A DNA stretch of 64,000 nt from Arachis hypogaea. Its lineage: Eukaryota; Streptophyta; Magnoliopsida; Fabales; Fabaceae. The notes beneath the pieces were generated by a model, which had not been told where the DNA came from, did not search any database, and saw only the letters and a program-made list of their open reading frames with translations. The position numbers and the translations under genes are program-made. The DNA lies in assembly GCF_003086295.3 (NCBI RefSeq), contig NC_092053.1, forward strand, positions 88,039,671-88,103,670, in the 5' to 3' direction. Of this stretch, positions 52,584 to 62,844 are shown piece by piece (within the stretch, counting starts at the first letter, position 1; the number at the start of each line of letters is the position of its first letter).

Positions 52584-54414
52584 TGCAGAGGGAAAAATGA
52601 TTCCATAAAAAATCACCAGCAAGTGTACTGAGTCGCATCAAGTAGTAATAACTCACAAGTGTGAAGTCGATCCCACAAGGATTGATGGATTGAGCAACTT
52701 TAGTTAGGTGATGAATTTAGTTAAGCAAATTGTTGATGATTTGAGTGAAATTTTAATTTACAGAAAGTGAATTGCAGAAAGTTAAAGTGCAGAAAGTAAA
52801 TTGGCAGAAAAGTAAAGTGCAGAAGAGGTAAATTGCAGAAACTTAAAGTGCAAGAAATTAAAAGAGCTGAAACTTAAATTGCAAGTAAAGTAAATAACTG
52901 AAACTTAAAGTGCAAGAAATATAAATTACTGAATCTAAATTGCCAAGAAACTTAAATTTCATTAAGAGTAAAGGGATTTGGGTACTGGGATTCAAAATTG
53001 AGCAGGGAAATGTAAATTGAAGCAAATCAGAGAACTATGAGATGAAGAGATTCAGCTCAGTAGCAAAACAGAAATAGAAAATTGTTTAAAGAACCAAAAC
53101 AGCAAGAAAACTTAGCTCAATTAGAAAATCCTAAAAGAGAAATGGACAATTGCAGAAGAGTAACAAGAACATAAAGTAGATCTAGATCTAGATCTCAATT
53201 ACTCTCTTGACCAAACAGAAAAGAAGAAATTGTAGAAGAAGTAAAATAAAAATAGTAAAGAAAGTTCAGATCCAATTCCCAATTCTTAGAACTATAAAAA
53301 GGAAAGTAAAAGATGATTCTCAGATGAAGAAATTTAGTGGAGTTCTTTAATCTGAATTCAAAACCCAAAACAGAAAAATAGAAGTTCTAGAAGAAAGAAC
53401 AAACAGAAAGAAAACTTAGATCTAATCCCAATTCCCCAAATTCAAATGAAAATTTAAAGAGAGCAAAAAGTAAAAGTAAAACAAAATATGAAGTAAAACG
53501 TCCTTCTTAATTCAAAATTGCTCCTATTTATACCTTTCTATTTTCAGTCATCAAGACTTTGAGTGGACTTTTGTTGATTTGGATCTGGCCTTGAATAAGT
53601 GGATCAGGTGCTTGGTGGCTTGGGTCTCCTCCCAGTGGAGCGCTCAGTGCATGATTTGGGCGCTACGTTCATTTTGTTTGCATGCTTCCTCACGTGCGCA
53701 AGTTTCCCTCTAGCGCTCACTTATTGAGCGCCATGCTCACTTATTGAGCGCTATGCTCATTTGGTGCTTCCTTGGTGCTCTCTTTATAAGCACTGCGCTC
53801 TCTTGGTTGAGCGCTCTCCTTTGCGGACGGCACAAGCTTGCCTCCCAAGCCCAGAATCCACGAAAAATGTGGAAAAGTGAGCGCTATGTTTGCTTCTTTG
53901 AGCGCTACCCTTGGTGCTTCCTTGGATGCGCGCCTTCCTTCCTTGGCCAGCGCTGCCTTAATGAGCACTACGTTGAGTATTTGAGCGCTGGCTCTAGTAC
54001 AGATGGCACAAGGCTTGCCTCCAAAGCTGAAAAACACGAAAAAGGGAAGAAAGTGAACACCATGTTCACTTCCAAAGTGAACGCTTAGCCCAAAAGCGTT
54101 GCTGAGTGTGGCGTTCTCTTTGTGAACGTAACACTTCCCTGATTGCTTCCCTTTCTTTCTCATTTCTTCACTTACAAGCAACCAAACAACCAATCAAAGT
54201 CTCACCAAAATCTCAAGATTTTTGCATCATTCCTAAATTCAATTAATTATATCATAAACCTTATGATTTTGTGTCAAACAAATGATGTTTGATTGATTCA
54301 AAATAATCATGAAAATCCACTCCAATCACTTACTTATTGTGCAAGAAAGTGCATAAAACCTAATGAAACAAGTGAAAAATGCTTGTAAAACTAGCATAAG
54401 ATGACTTGTCATCA
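52584..54414 (-). repeat. R11 left (3') LTR
   Basis: TGCAGAGGG...TTGTCATCA, about 1.83 kb, same family as the R1 LTR. Word cluster of GAGCGCTC/AGTGAGCG type lies at 53634-54128 and a TATA box (minus strand TATAAATA) at 53525-53532. The U5 start is uncertain by a few bases. Repeated AGAAACTTAAAGTGCAG-like phrases lie at 52760-52930. Confidence 0.8.
53525..53532 (-). promoter_or_regulatory. TATA box of R11 LTR
   Basis: Minus strand GGTATAAATAGG, about 100 bp downstream of the word cluster. Confidence 0.6.
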
Positions 54415-54451
54415 CAACACCGAACTTAGACCTTTCTTGTCCCTAAGCAAG
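54415..54451 (-). other. R11 PPT module
   Basis: Stem CTTGCTT/AAGAAAG (one mismatch), loop AGGGAC, then CTAAGTTCGGTGTTG against the LTR. Confidence 0.55.
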
Positions 54452-55945
54452 CTCTAAACATGAGAAGAAATGAAAGAAAACAGAGAAGTATATATGTCCT
54501 TATTTAGCAGGTAATTGAATTTGGGGTATGGGGTTTTATGCAGACAAAGATGCAGCTCAAATATTCTTTGCTGATAGATATGAAATGTCTCTTTGAGGAT
54601 TCACTAGAGTTGCTGTTATAATTCCTTGCTCTTTTATTGATCCCTGTTATCTTTTTTTTTTCTTTCTTTTGCTTAGAAACTTATTTCTCACTGATAGCTC
54701 AGTATCAAGTGTTGCAGCAGCCTTTTGGCTTTAATTTTTCTTAACACCTCTTCACTACAGACACTTGGCTCACATTTCTTCTTAGGAACATTGATGCCCA
54801 GCACCTCTTTGGGTTACTAAATGCTTTGTAGCTAGGTTGCTCTTCATAATGGACTTTCGGTTGGTAATCCCGGATTAGTTAATCCAAGTTACCAAGTTTT
54901 AAAAGACTCCTCAAAACCTAATTGTCCAAGCATATCCTAGTACAAAAAGCACCAGAGGCATATGTCCTAAGGTCCAAGCTATTGGTGTCTAGCCTTATTA
55001 TTTGCTTCTTTCATTCTTGTTGCCAATCCTTGGCTTTTCTTTTCTTTTTTCCTTTCTTACTTTTCTTTATTTTCCAAGGATGTTCTTTAATAAAAGGTTT
55101 TATAACAGCAACTAAGTTCACACTACAAAGAACATTCTATTCTGCAGCTTTTATTATTGAGCTTATCATCTAATCAAGCAATTACCACCACAAATCTTTA
55201 TTCTAATTCCTACTACATTGAACAATCACTTTCTATTTCAAACATTTTCTCTTATTGATTCAAAAGGGAAACAAGGCATGAATTTAAGCAAATTAAGATG
55301 AAGACAAGCATTTCCACTATTGCATTTAACAGACATCATAATTTGCACTATTTGCACTAGGTATCAAGGTAAACAGCAGCTTCTCTTTTAGAATATTTCA
55401 AAGCATAGTGAATTTTGTGACAATACAACCTCTCAGGAGTGTTTTGCAGCTTTCTTTTTGTTATCATCATCTTTTACTTTTGCATCTCTCTTGGTGATGA
55501 TTCTTTTAAGAGGCTGAGTGTCTTTCCTGCACAATTATTGGAAGTTGCTTGTCTTTCCAAGCACTTAGGCAGATGGTTAGCATGCATGAATTATTGTAGT
55601 TTTTTGAACTTAGTTTGGTGAGGGAACACCAAACTTAGTCCCTCGCTACTGTCTATGATGCATTAATTACATGAAACCTTGTGCTTTTGCTAAAAGTAAT
55701 AAAACTAAAAACTAGAAAACAGACAATGGTTTAGTTGTTTTCCTGATTGCTTGGAGCTAGTAACCATTTATGCAGAGGGTTGAAATGTGTTTTTAAATGA
55801 GATTTTTGGTGGAACACCAAACTTAGCATCCTTCATTCATCCTTAAATTATTTTGGTGTGCAACACCAAACTTAGGTCCTTGCAATACAGAATAGTCTAC
55901 TTAACCTTTTTATTGAAATAGTTTAGGAATAGGAAACTATCTCTG
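54452..55945 (-). other. R11 3' internal non-coding region
   Basis: Related to 37241-38792 of R9. Copies of ACACCAAACTTAG lie near 55627, 55814 and 55863. No ORF3 and no palindromic word cluster. No gene. Confidence 0.65.
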
Positions 55946-55994
55946 GTTGGGTTGCCTCCCAACAAGCGCTCTTTTAATATCACTAGCTTGACAT
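55946..55994 (-). ncRNA. two-hairpin motif, R11 copy
   Basis: ATGTCA/TGATAT around AGCTAG (one G.U), 13 nt, then GTTGGG/AGGCAA/CCCAAC. It starts 13 nt after the pol stop at 56008. Confidence 0.75.
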
Positions 55995-56007
55995 CCTTCA
56001 TTCTTGC

Positions 56008-56646
56008 TCAACATAGCTTCTGAATCTCCTTCTCTTTGTCCCAAGGGCCTCCCAAATAATGCTTTGCCCTGTGACCGTTTGCTGTGAAATTGTTCTTTGT
56101 TGCTTCATCTAGGAGTTCAAGGCTTCCATAAGGGAGAACCTTTGTCACCAAGTAGGGACCAGTCCATTTAGACTTGAGTTTGCCAGGGAAAACTTTGAGC
56201 CTGGAGTTATACAGGAGTACTTGCTGTCCTGGTTTGAACTCCTTCTTTGAGATCCTTTTGTCATGCCATCTCTTGGCTTTTTCCTTGAATATCTTAACAT
56301 TTTCAGAGGCTTCCAGTATAAACTCATCCAACTCATTTAATTGTAATAGCCTCTTCTCTCCTGCTGCCTGTGAATCAAGGTTGAGGAGTTTAGTGGCCCA
56401 GAAAGCTTTTTGCTCAAGCTCTACATGAAGGTGACAAGACTTGCCAAATAACAACTGAAAAGGAGACTTTCCAATAGGAGTTTTGAATGCTGTTCTATAT
56501 GCCCAGAGAGCATCTTCTAATTTTCTGGCCCAATCCTTTCTTATGTTCCCCACTGTTTTCTCCAAAATCCTCTTTAACTCCCTATTTGCAAGCTCTGCTT
56601 GGCCATTGGTTTGTGGGTGATATGGTGTGGATACTTTATGCAACAC
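56008..56646 (-). CDS. pol: R11 integrase C-terminal part, cut by R12
   Basis: The open minus-strand frame begins at the insertion point with [22 protein letters not shown], which holds the third catalytic residue (Glu) of integrase. It continues [29 protein letters not shown] sequence and the C-terminal domain ([47 protein letters not shown]), stop 56008. No internal stop. The N-terminal part of integrase and the rest of pol should lie beyond R12, to the right of the window. This is Athila-like, tRNA-Asp-group pol, unlike that of R8, and the likely enzyme source type for R9 and R1. Confidence 0.88.
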   Translation of the reverse strand: MLHKVSTPYHPQTNGQAELANRELKRILEKTVGNIRKDWARKLEDALWAYRTAFKTPIGKSPFQLLFGKSCHLHVELEQKAFWATKLLNLDSQAAGEKRLLQLNELDEFILEASENVKIFKEKAKRWHDKRISKKEFKPGQQVLLYNSRLKVFPGKLKSKWTGPYLVTKVLPYGSLELLDEATKNNFTANGHRAKHYLGGPWDKEKEIQKLC

Positions 56647-58181
56647 TGATAAACCCCATATTTAGGGTCTATCTTGTGTTGAATTTAGAGGGTTTTATCA
56701 TCTTTTCCTCACATTTATCCCATGAAATAGCATGGTTTTATAAATTTTCCTTTAATTGTGCTTAAGAGTAAAAACATGTTTTTAGGTCTTAAAATAGCTA
56801 AATCTAATTCACCTCGATTCTATTAGATGCCTTGATATGTTTGTTAAGTGATTTCAGATTTAGGAGGCAAAGATTGGATCAAGGGAATGAAGGAAAAGCA
56901 TGTAAAAATGGAGAACTCATGAAGAAATAAAGGAATCGCAAAAGCTATCAAGCCGACCTCTTCGCACTTAATCGACCATAACTTGAGCTACAGAGGTCCA
57001 AATGATGCGGTTCTAGTTGCGTTCGAAAGCTAACATCCGGAGCTTCGAAACGATATAAGATTTGCCATAGTTGCTACACGTATGGTGATGTGTACGCGCA
57101 CACGTCATTGCTGCCATATGACCCACTTAAAGCAATACGTGGCCAGCGATTTTAGAAGCCTTGTGGGCCCATTCCAACTCATTTCTGATGCTATTTAAGC
57201 CAAGGATTGAAGAGGAATCAATATACTTACTTCATATTTTAGTTTTAGATTAGTTTTTGGAGGGAAAGTTAGTTTTAGAGAGAGAAGCTCTCACTTCTCT
57301 CTAGGATTAGGATTTGGTTTTAGATCTAGATTAGAATTTCTTAGATCTAGGTTTAATTCATGCTTTGATTTACTTTTCCTTTACAATTTCTTGTTCCTCT
57401 ACTCTTCCTCTCTCTAATTTTGTATTTGATTCTTGTAATCCTCTACTTTTATGTTCATGCACTTTTTTTTCTTCTATTTTCTCTTTAATGCAATTTATGA
57501 TTCTTGTTCCTTTATTGTTGAATTGTTTTGTTGTTGTTAATTCCTTGCAATTGAGTAGTGTCGATTTACTTTCCTTACACTTTTACTATACTTTTCTTTT
57601 GTGCCTTCCAAGTGTTTGATAAAATGCTTGGTTGGATTTTAGAGTAGATTTTAGTGCTCTTGGCTTGGGAAGGTAACTTAGGAACTCTTGAGTTACTAAT
57701 ATCCAAGTGATTGACGATTGGGAGCCATTAACTCTAGATCTCAGTAATTGATTTGGTGTAGAACTAGGACTTATGGTCTTGGATTGACATAGCTCACTTG
57801 ACTTTCCTTTATTAGTTAGAGGATGACTTAGTGGGGTTGATCCTTGCCAATTCTCATGTTGTGGTTAGTGATTAGGATAGAGATCCTTAACCACCAAACC
57901 TTGCCAAGACCTCTTTAGTTGTTAGTTTATTTTCGTTGCCATTTACTTTTCATGTTTCTTATCCAAAAACCCCAAAATACCTCATAACCAATAACAAGAC
58001 ACTTTATTACAATTCCTAGGGAGAATGACCCGAGGTTTAAATACTTCGGTTTATAGATTTTAGGGGTTTGTTTTAGTGACAAAAAATTTTTTATATGAAA
58101 GGACTATTGTTGGTTTAGGAACTATACTTGCAACGAGAATTCATTTGTGAAATTCTAAACCACACAAAAGTCTTCTCATCA
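56647..58181 (+). repeat. R12 5' LTR
   Basis: TGATAAACCCC...TTCTCATCA, 1535 bp. U3 block 56976-57060, words GTGTACGCGCACACG (57076-57106), TATA-like CTATTTAAG at 57191, then leader with GAGAGAGAAGCTCTC. Confidence 0.88.
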
Positions 58182-58184
58182 AAA

Positions 58185-58202
58185 TGGCGCTGTTGCCGGG
58201 GA
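58185..58202 (+). other. primer-binding site, tRNA-Asp type (R12)
   Basis: TGGCGCTGTTGCCGGGGA, one mismatch. Confidence 0.88.
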
Positions 58203-58327
58203 GTTGCAATGGTGTTGTGTTATTGGTTATTGTATATATGTGAATATTGTGAATAGCTTTATTTTTGGATTGTTTGTTAGTTTTTGTTAGTTTTAGGACT
58301 CTATTAGTTTTGTTTCTATTTGTCACT

Positions 58328-59500
58328 ATGAATTCTCGTCCTTGTGGTTTTGGATATGGTTATGATTATGCTGTAGGTAATGGAAACTTGAATGATGGCT
58401 CACATTATGGGAGAGATGAATACTTGAGAAGGGAGCCACATCTATATGAGCAATCACCATGGCAACCTCCTCATTCAAGCTACTATAATGGTAATCCCTC
58501 CTTTAATGCATATCATTCCAATGTATATAATGGCTCTTATCATGATTATTCCACTCAACCACCATCGTTCCATGCACCATACTCTCAACATAGTCCTCAA
58601 ACACCATCACTCCAACCACCATATTCTCAATCCATATCCTATTTCCACCAATTGCCTCCACACAATCCTAGTTCATATTTCCCCTATGCATATCCTTGTG
58701 ATAATTATGAGCAAGCAAGCATTGAATCACCACCACTCCAACATCTTTACCCTTCAAACCAAGTTTCCATGGATGATACACTTGGTATCATTTCTCAAGA
58801 GCAAGAAGAACTCCAAACCACACTCACTAGTTTCATCTCTACCCTCCAAGAACTTATGTCCCGTATACTTCCACCTTCTACTAACAACCAAAACACCTTC
58901 CAACCTCCAAACTTGGGTGAACCTCCTTTCCAACCACATGATGAATTTTCCTTTCCATCACAACCCTCTATGGAAGAGTATCCATGTCCATCAATCCAAG
59001 AGCCATATGATCCTACTTATGTTAGTGAAGAGGAACGAGAGTCAAAGGATCATCTCAAAGAAGCAATGGATCGACTTCAAGCAACCATCCATCAAAAGTT
59101 GGACTCGTGGGATTCATGCCACAAGCAAAATATGTCCACGGATGATTGTGGAAAAGCAACCAAAGAGGGAAGTATGAGGGAGATTTTAGAATCTCAAGTT
59201 GAGAACAAGGAATTGGAGTGTGTTTTACAACAAGTGGAAGAGATGGAGATTGTTGAAGAAGAAGAAGGAGTGGAAGAAGACATTGGGGAGGTTGAACGAG
59301 AAAGAAACTCCATCATTGAAGACAATTCTACACCAAGTGACAATGGCGATCTTGTTGAAGCTTCTTCCATAGGATGTGAAATCGATGTTGTGGAGGCATG
59401 TGCACAACCTCCAATGCATGTTTTGATCAATAAGGAAGAGTTGGAAGAAGTTAGCAAACAAGAGGAAATTGAAGAGAGTTGTCACAAATTGAGTGGGTAA
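58328..59500 (+). CDS. R12 gag-like ORF, intact, unknown family
   Basis: 390 aa from MNSRPCGFGYGYD; the ATG at 58265 is rejected because the extra 21 residues are a hydrophobic translation of the leader. Residues 1-200 are Tyr/Pro/His/Ser/Gln-rich with repeated PPHSSYYNGN- and SLQPPYSQS-like phrases. A helical stretch follows (DDTLGIISQEQEELQTTL...), then a strongly acidic Glu-rich tail (EEEEGVEEDIGEVERER). There is no zinc knuckle, protease or RT motif. The position, N-terminus and acidic tail match the broken ORFs of R1 and R4. I cannot name a function; a structural or RNA-binding role is a guess. The second ORF follows in another frame. Confidence 0.75.
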   Translation: MNSRPCGFGYGYDYAVGNGNLNDGSHYGRDEYLRREPHLYEQSPWQPPHSSYYNGNPSFNAYHSNVYNGSYHDYSTQPPSFHAPYSQHSPQTPSLQPPYSQSISYFHQLPPHNPSSYFPYAYPCDNYEQASIESPPLQHLYPSNQVSMDDTLGIISQEQEELQTTLTSFISTLQELMSRILPPSTNNQNTFQPPNLGEPPFQPHDEFSFPSQPSMEEYPCPSIQEPYDPTYVSEEERESKDHLKEAMDRLQATIHQKLDSWDSCHKQNMSTDDCGKATKEGSMREILESQVENKELECVLQQVEEMEIVEEEEGVEEDIGEVERERNSIIEDNSTPSDNGDLVEASSIGCEIDVVEACAQPPMHVLINKEELEEVSKQEEIEESCHKLSG

Positions 59501-59952
59501 TCGTCTCATCCTTTAATTTTCTTGGCCCATATCAATATGCATTGTTAGAAACGGATGGCCAACTTAGAACTATTTGTGGGCTAGAAAGTAGAAAAGAGAT
59601 GGATGTTGGTTGGCAACAAGAATCAAGGTACATTGTTGGTACAAACTCAAATTTTAGGATTCAAAGGTGGAGTGGTACTCAAGTCAATTGAATTAGGATG
59701 ATGACTAAGAGTCACAAAGAGAATTCAATAAGTTTGTCACCCTATTGGAAGCATGAAGATAAAGAAGAAAGGGGGTTGACAAACAAAGTATGGGAAACCG
59801 GAATATACATAGACAATCATCAACTTTGGGGCCTTGTCACTTGCTTAAGCCTCCTTGAAGGCCTTGTACGCTTAATTTGGGATCCTGGAGGCTATTGGAA
59901 GTGCAAACATTGGTGGAGATTTAAGGAAGAGTTCAAGAATAAGCCACCCTAG
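59479..59952 (+). pseudogene. R12 second ORF with one stop
   Basis: Overlaps the gag-like ORF by 22 nt in another frame. It reads FLGPYQYALLETDGQLRTICGLES, a TGA at 59689, then YWKHEDKEERG and YWKCKHWWRFKEEFKNKPP, stop 59950. The C-terminus is conserved in R10. It is either a downstream part of the same protein shifted by an indel, or a separate small ORF. No known domain. Confidence 0.55.
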
Positions 59953-59969
59953 CAAGGACTCCACCAAAT

Positions 59970-60019
59970 GTCCAACTTAAGGACTTTAAATAAAAGTGCT
60001 AGGTGGGAGACACCCCACC
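59970..60019 (+). ncRNA. two-hairpin motif, R12 copy
   Basis: GTCC/GGAC around AACTTAA, 17 nt, then GGTGGG/AGACAC/CCCACC. It lies 17 nt after the stop at 59950. Confidence 0.8.
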
Positions 60020-61164
60020 ATGGTAAACTCTTTCCATTCTCTTGTAGATTTGATTAATAAGTGATTTGAGTTGCCATTGTAGGTAGTTTTTCCTCTTCAT
60101 GAGTTTTGTCTTAATATCTCGGTTGTTAGATGCTTAAAGTGCAAGTTATGTTTGTTTGCACTTGAAATTTTTTTTTTTAATTTTGCATTTTAGTTGATCT
60201 TAAGTTGTAGGTAGTGTTAGGGATATTTTTATCTGTTTATAGTATTTTTGAAAAAAGAAAAAAAAGTCAAGGACGCGTACGCACGCTGTGCGCGTGCGCG
60301 TCCATACGCATATTCAGGCCCATACTTTTTCCAGAGAGTTGGGCCAATCTCGCGCAAAAGCTGGGCCAATTGCACAACTGCATGTACGCGTGCGCGCACT
60401 GCGCGCTTACGCGTCAATGTCCTTATTTTGCAGATGCGCGCGCCCACGCACATGCCGCGTGCGCGCCGATTCGCTAAAGTGGTACCCAGGCCAATGACCC
60501 GAGAGTTGTGCCAGCTTTGGGCCAACACTATGCCTTTGGCCCAACCTCACCCACGCGTATGCGCACCTGCCGCGTACACACCCTTCGGCCGAAATGCACA
60601 TCGGCGCGCACGCATACATGACGCGTCCGTGCCGGTAAAAAAAAAGTTTTTTTTCCCTTTCCATTTTCTTTTGTTTATCGCATTCATATACTTCTATTCT
60701 TTATATTTTTATTTTGTTTTTATAGCTTGTTTTTACTTCATTTTTTTTCGAGTTTCTTATTTTAATAATGGTGTTGACTTCTCTTACTCAATTGTTGAGC
60801 ATTCTTGCATTGCTTTGGTGCTTCTTGACATGTTTGATATTGTTGGGTGATGAAACTTTTACATCAATGCTTAATCTTGTATGACTCTTGTGTCTTTGTG
60901 CATTGATATGACCTAATATTATTTTTCATAACCCACTTTTTCTTATTTGAACTTGATGCTCAATATGCTCTTCATGCTTTGACTTTACTCTTGCATCAAG
61001 TATTAGTTAATATGCCATTAGCTTATATTGCTTTCTCACTTACATGCGTAGCTAACGTGTAGTGAGAACCTTACTCTTATTTGGCACTAGGCCCCGCCTA
61101 TGTTCTCTTTGCTTTGATATCTTTGTTATAGGCTTAATTTTCTTTCTTTTTCTCTCCTTTTGGG
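60020..61164 (+). other. R12 internal region with word cluster
   Basis: 60272-60635 is a GC-rich cluster of GACGCGTACGC, GTGCGCGTGCGCGTCC and CATGACGCGTCC words, of the same style as R12's LTR words. The flanks are T-rich. Open frames in the cluster on both strands come from the repeats and are not genes. Confidence 0.65.
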
Positions 61165-61347
61165 TTGGCCACCAAGAAAAGAGGAAAAGGAAAAGCTTCG
61201 AAATGGGGCAATGAACAAGCCATCCGCACAACCCTTCGAAAAAGCTCATCAATTATAGCAACCCATCCACCTTGCTCTTCTTTGCATGCACCGAGGATGG
61301 TGCAACCTTCAAGTGTGGGGAGGTCGTCCGACCGATCTCTACAGGTA
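61165..61347 (+). pseudogene. R12 ORF3 remnant
   Basis: ATKKRGKGKAS... resembles the basic starts of other ORF3 copies (MADRKGK, MAPKAGKTSRKRKGK) but the first codon is TTG. It runs about 60 codons to a CTACAG/GTAACA junction that looks like a 5' splice site; after that nothing matches ORF3. Confidence 0.45.
61287..61325 (+). other. internal copy of PPT module (R12)
   Basis: Stem TGCACCG/TGGTGCA with loop AGGA (61287-61304), then ACCTTCAAGTGTGGGGAGG. The tract matches the terminal one (TTTAAGTGTGGGGAGG at 62829-62843) while the stem sequence is different. Candidate second (central) polypurine tract. Confidence 0.65.
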
Positions 61348-62807
61348 ACAATTTCTTTTTCAACACCAAAGTTAGATAGTTGTTGCATTACATGATAGGT
61401 TGCATGTTAGTTAGAATTTGTACATATTTTTACCACTTCTTTCCTATTAGGACTACTTGGTTAGGGTGATGATTTCTTTTCCAAGAAATTGTTTTAGGGT
61501 ACCCTACCAATTTGAAAATTTTTTGTTGAACTTGCTTGAAAGAATTTATTTTGGAATATGGTTTTGAGCTAAGAACACAAGCTTGTGAGATTTGAGCCTA
61601 ATGGTGTGGTTACATCTTATAACCACTTATTTTCCCTTATTGTGTGCATTATTCTCTTTCTATGATTGTAATCCTTGATTTGTTTGATTCTTTATGTCCA
61701 TTATTTTTTTGTATTCATGCATTTATATGATTGAGGCCATCATTTCATTTAGCTCACTTACCCAAATAGCCTTACCTTTTGTCATCCATTGTTAGCCAAT
61801 TTTGAGTCTATGCTTAACCCACTTTGTTTATAATTTTAGCACATTACAAGCCTTAAAGCGGAAAACAATAAAAGTCCTTAATTTGGATCTTTGATTAGCT
61901 TAGGTTAGTGTGTGTGTGTATCATTCAAGTGTGGGAAATCTTAGGACATTGGGGGAATAAAAGGGTGGTTTTGTATTTTTATTAAAATTATTGGGAATTG
62001 AGTACATGCTCATGTGTAATGAATGTAAAACCTTATGCATTGATGATCTTGTATATAGAAAGAAAAAATGAGAAAAATCAAAAGGAAAAGAAGAAAAAAA
62101 TTATGGAAAAGAAAAGAAAAGAAAAAAAATAGAAAAGAAAAAAAAAAAAGAAAGAAATAAAAGGGGACAAAATGCCCCAAGTAAAGCTCAAGAAAATCAA
62201 TGCATATGTGTTGTGATCAAGGAAAAATGCATGAGTATGTGAAAAAGTGAAAAATGGGTAGTTAGGTTAGAATTTAATTGTATAAGATGTCATAGGTTAG
62301 GTGGGAAGTTTAAGCTTATCAAAGATTCAAATTTCAAGCTCACTTGACCAAATATGCATCCTTACCTTGACCCTAGCCCATTACAACCTAAAGAAAAGAC
62401 CTCATGATACTTGTATACTTGCATGAAATATATGTTAATTGTTAGAAGAAAAACAAATCTTAGAAAGCATGATTAGGAGAGAGTTGAGAGCATCAACCCT
62501 ATACACTTGAGCGACTAGAGTGCAAACACTTCCGGTGAGGGTTCCATGCTCAATTCCTTGATTCCTAGCTTTCATGAGCGTTCTTCTTGCAAGTCTACTT
62601 GAACTTCATTTCTATGCTTAAATTGGTAGGATTCATGAATCGTTATATGATTTTAGCCCTACTTGTGCATGTATGTCTTGGAGATTGATTTACTTTTAAC
62701 CAAGTAGGTAGAATCATTTTGTATTTAGTTGCATTCATATAGTTTAGGTTGCATTTAGATTAGTTCACATTGAATAAATGTTGATACCCTTTGCTTTCTC
62801 TTGGTTT
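61348..62807 (+). other. R12 3' internal non-coding region
   Basis: No gene. It has a further CAAGTGTGGGAAA near 61927, an A/G-rich run (62060-62165) and otherwise T-rich DNA. Confidence 0.6.
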
Positions 62808-62844
62808 AAGCATGAGGACATGCTTGGTTTAAGTGTGGGGAGGT
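62808..62844 (+). other. terminal PPT module (R12)
   Basis: Stem AAGCATG/CATGCTT with loop AGGA (62808-62825), then GGTTTAAGTGTGGGGAGGT against the 3' LTR. Confidence 0.7.

Noticed and set aside
58446..59177. 243-aa plus-strand open frame
   Set aside because: Alternate frame of the R12 gag-like ORF, kept open by its low-complexity codons.
62060..62165. A/G-rich run as a polypurine tract
   Set aside because: Not next to an LTR; the true tract is at 62829-62844. Simple-sequence DNA.
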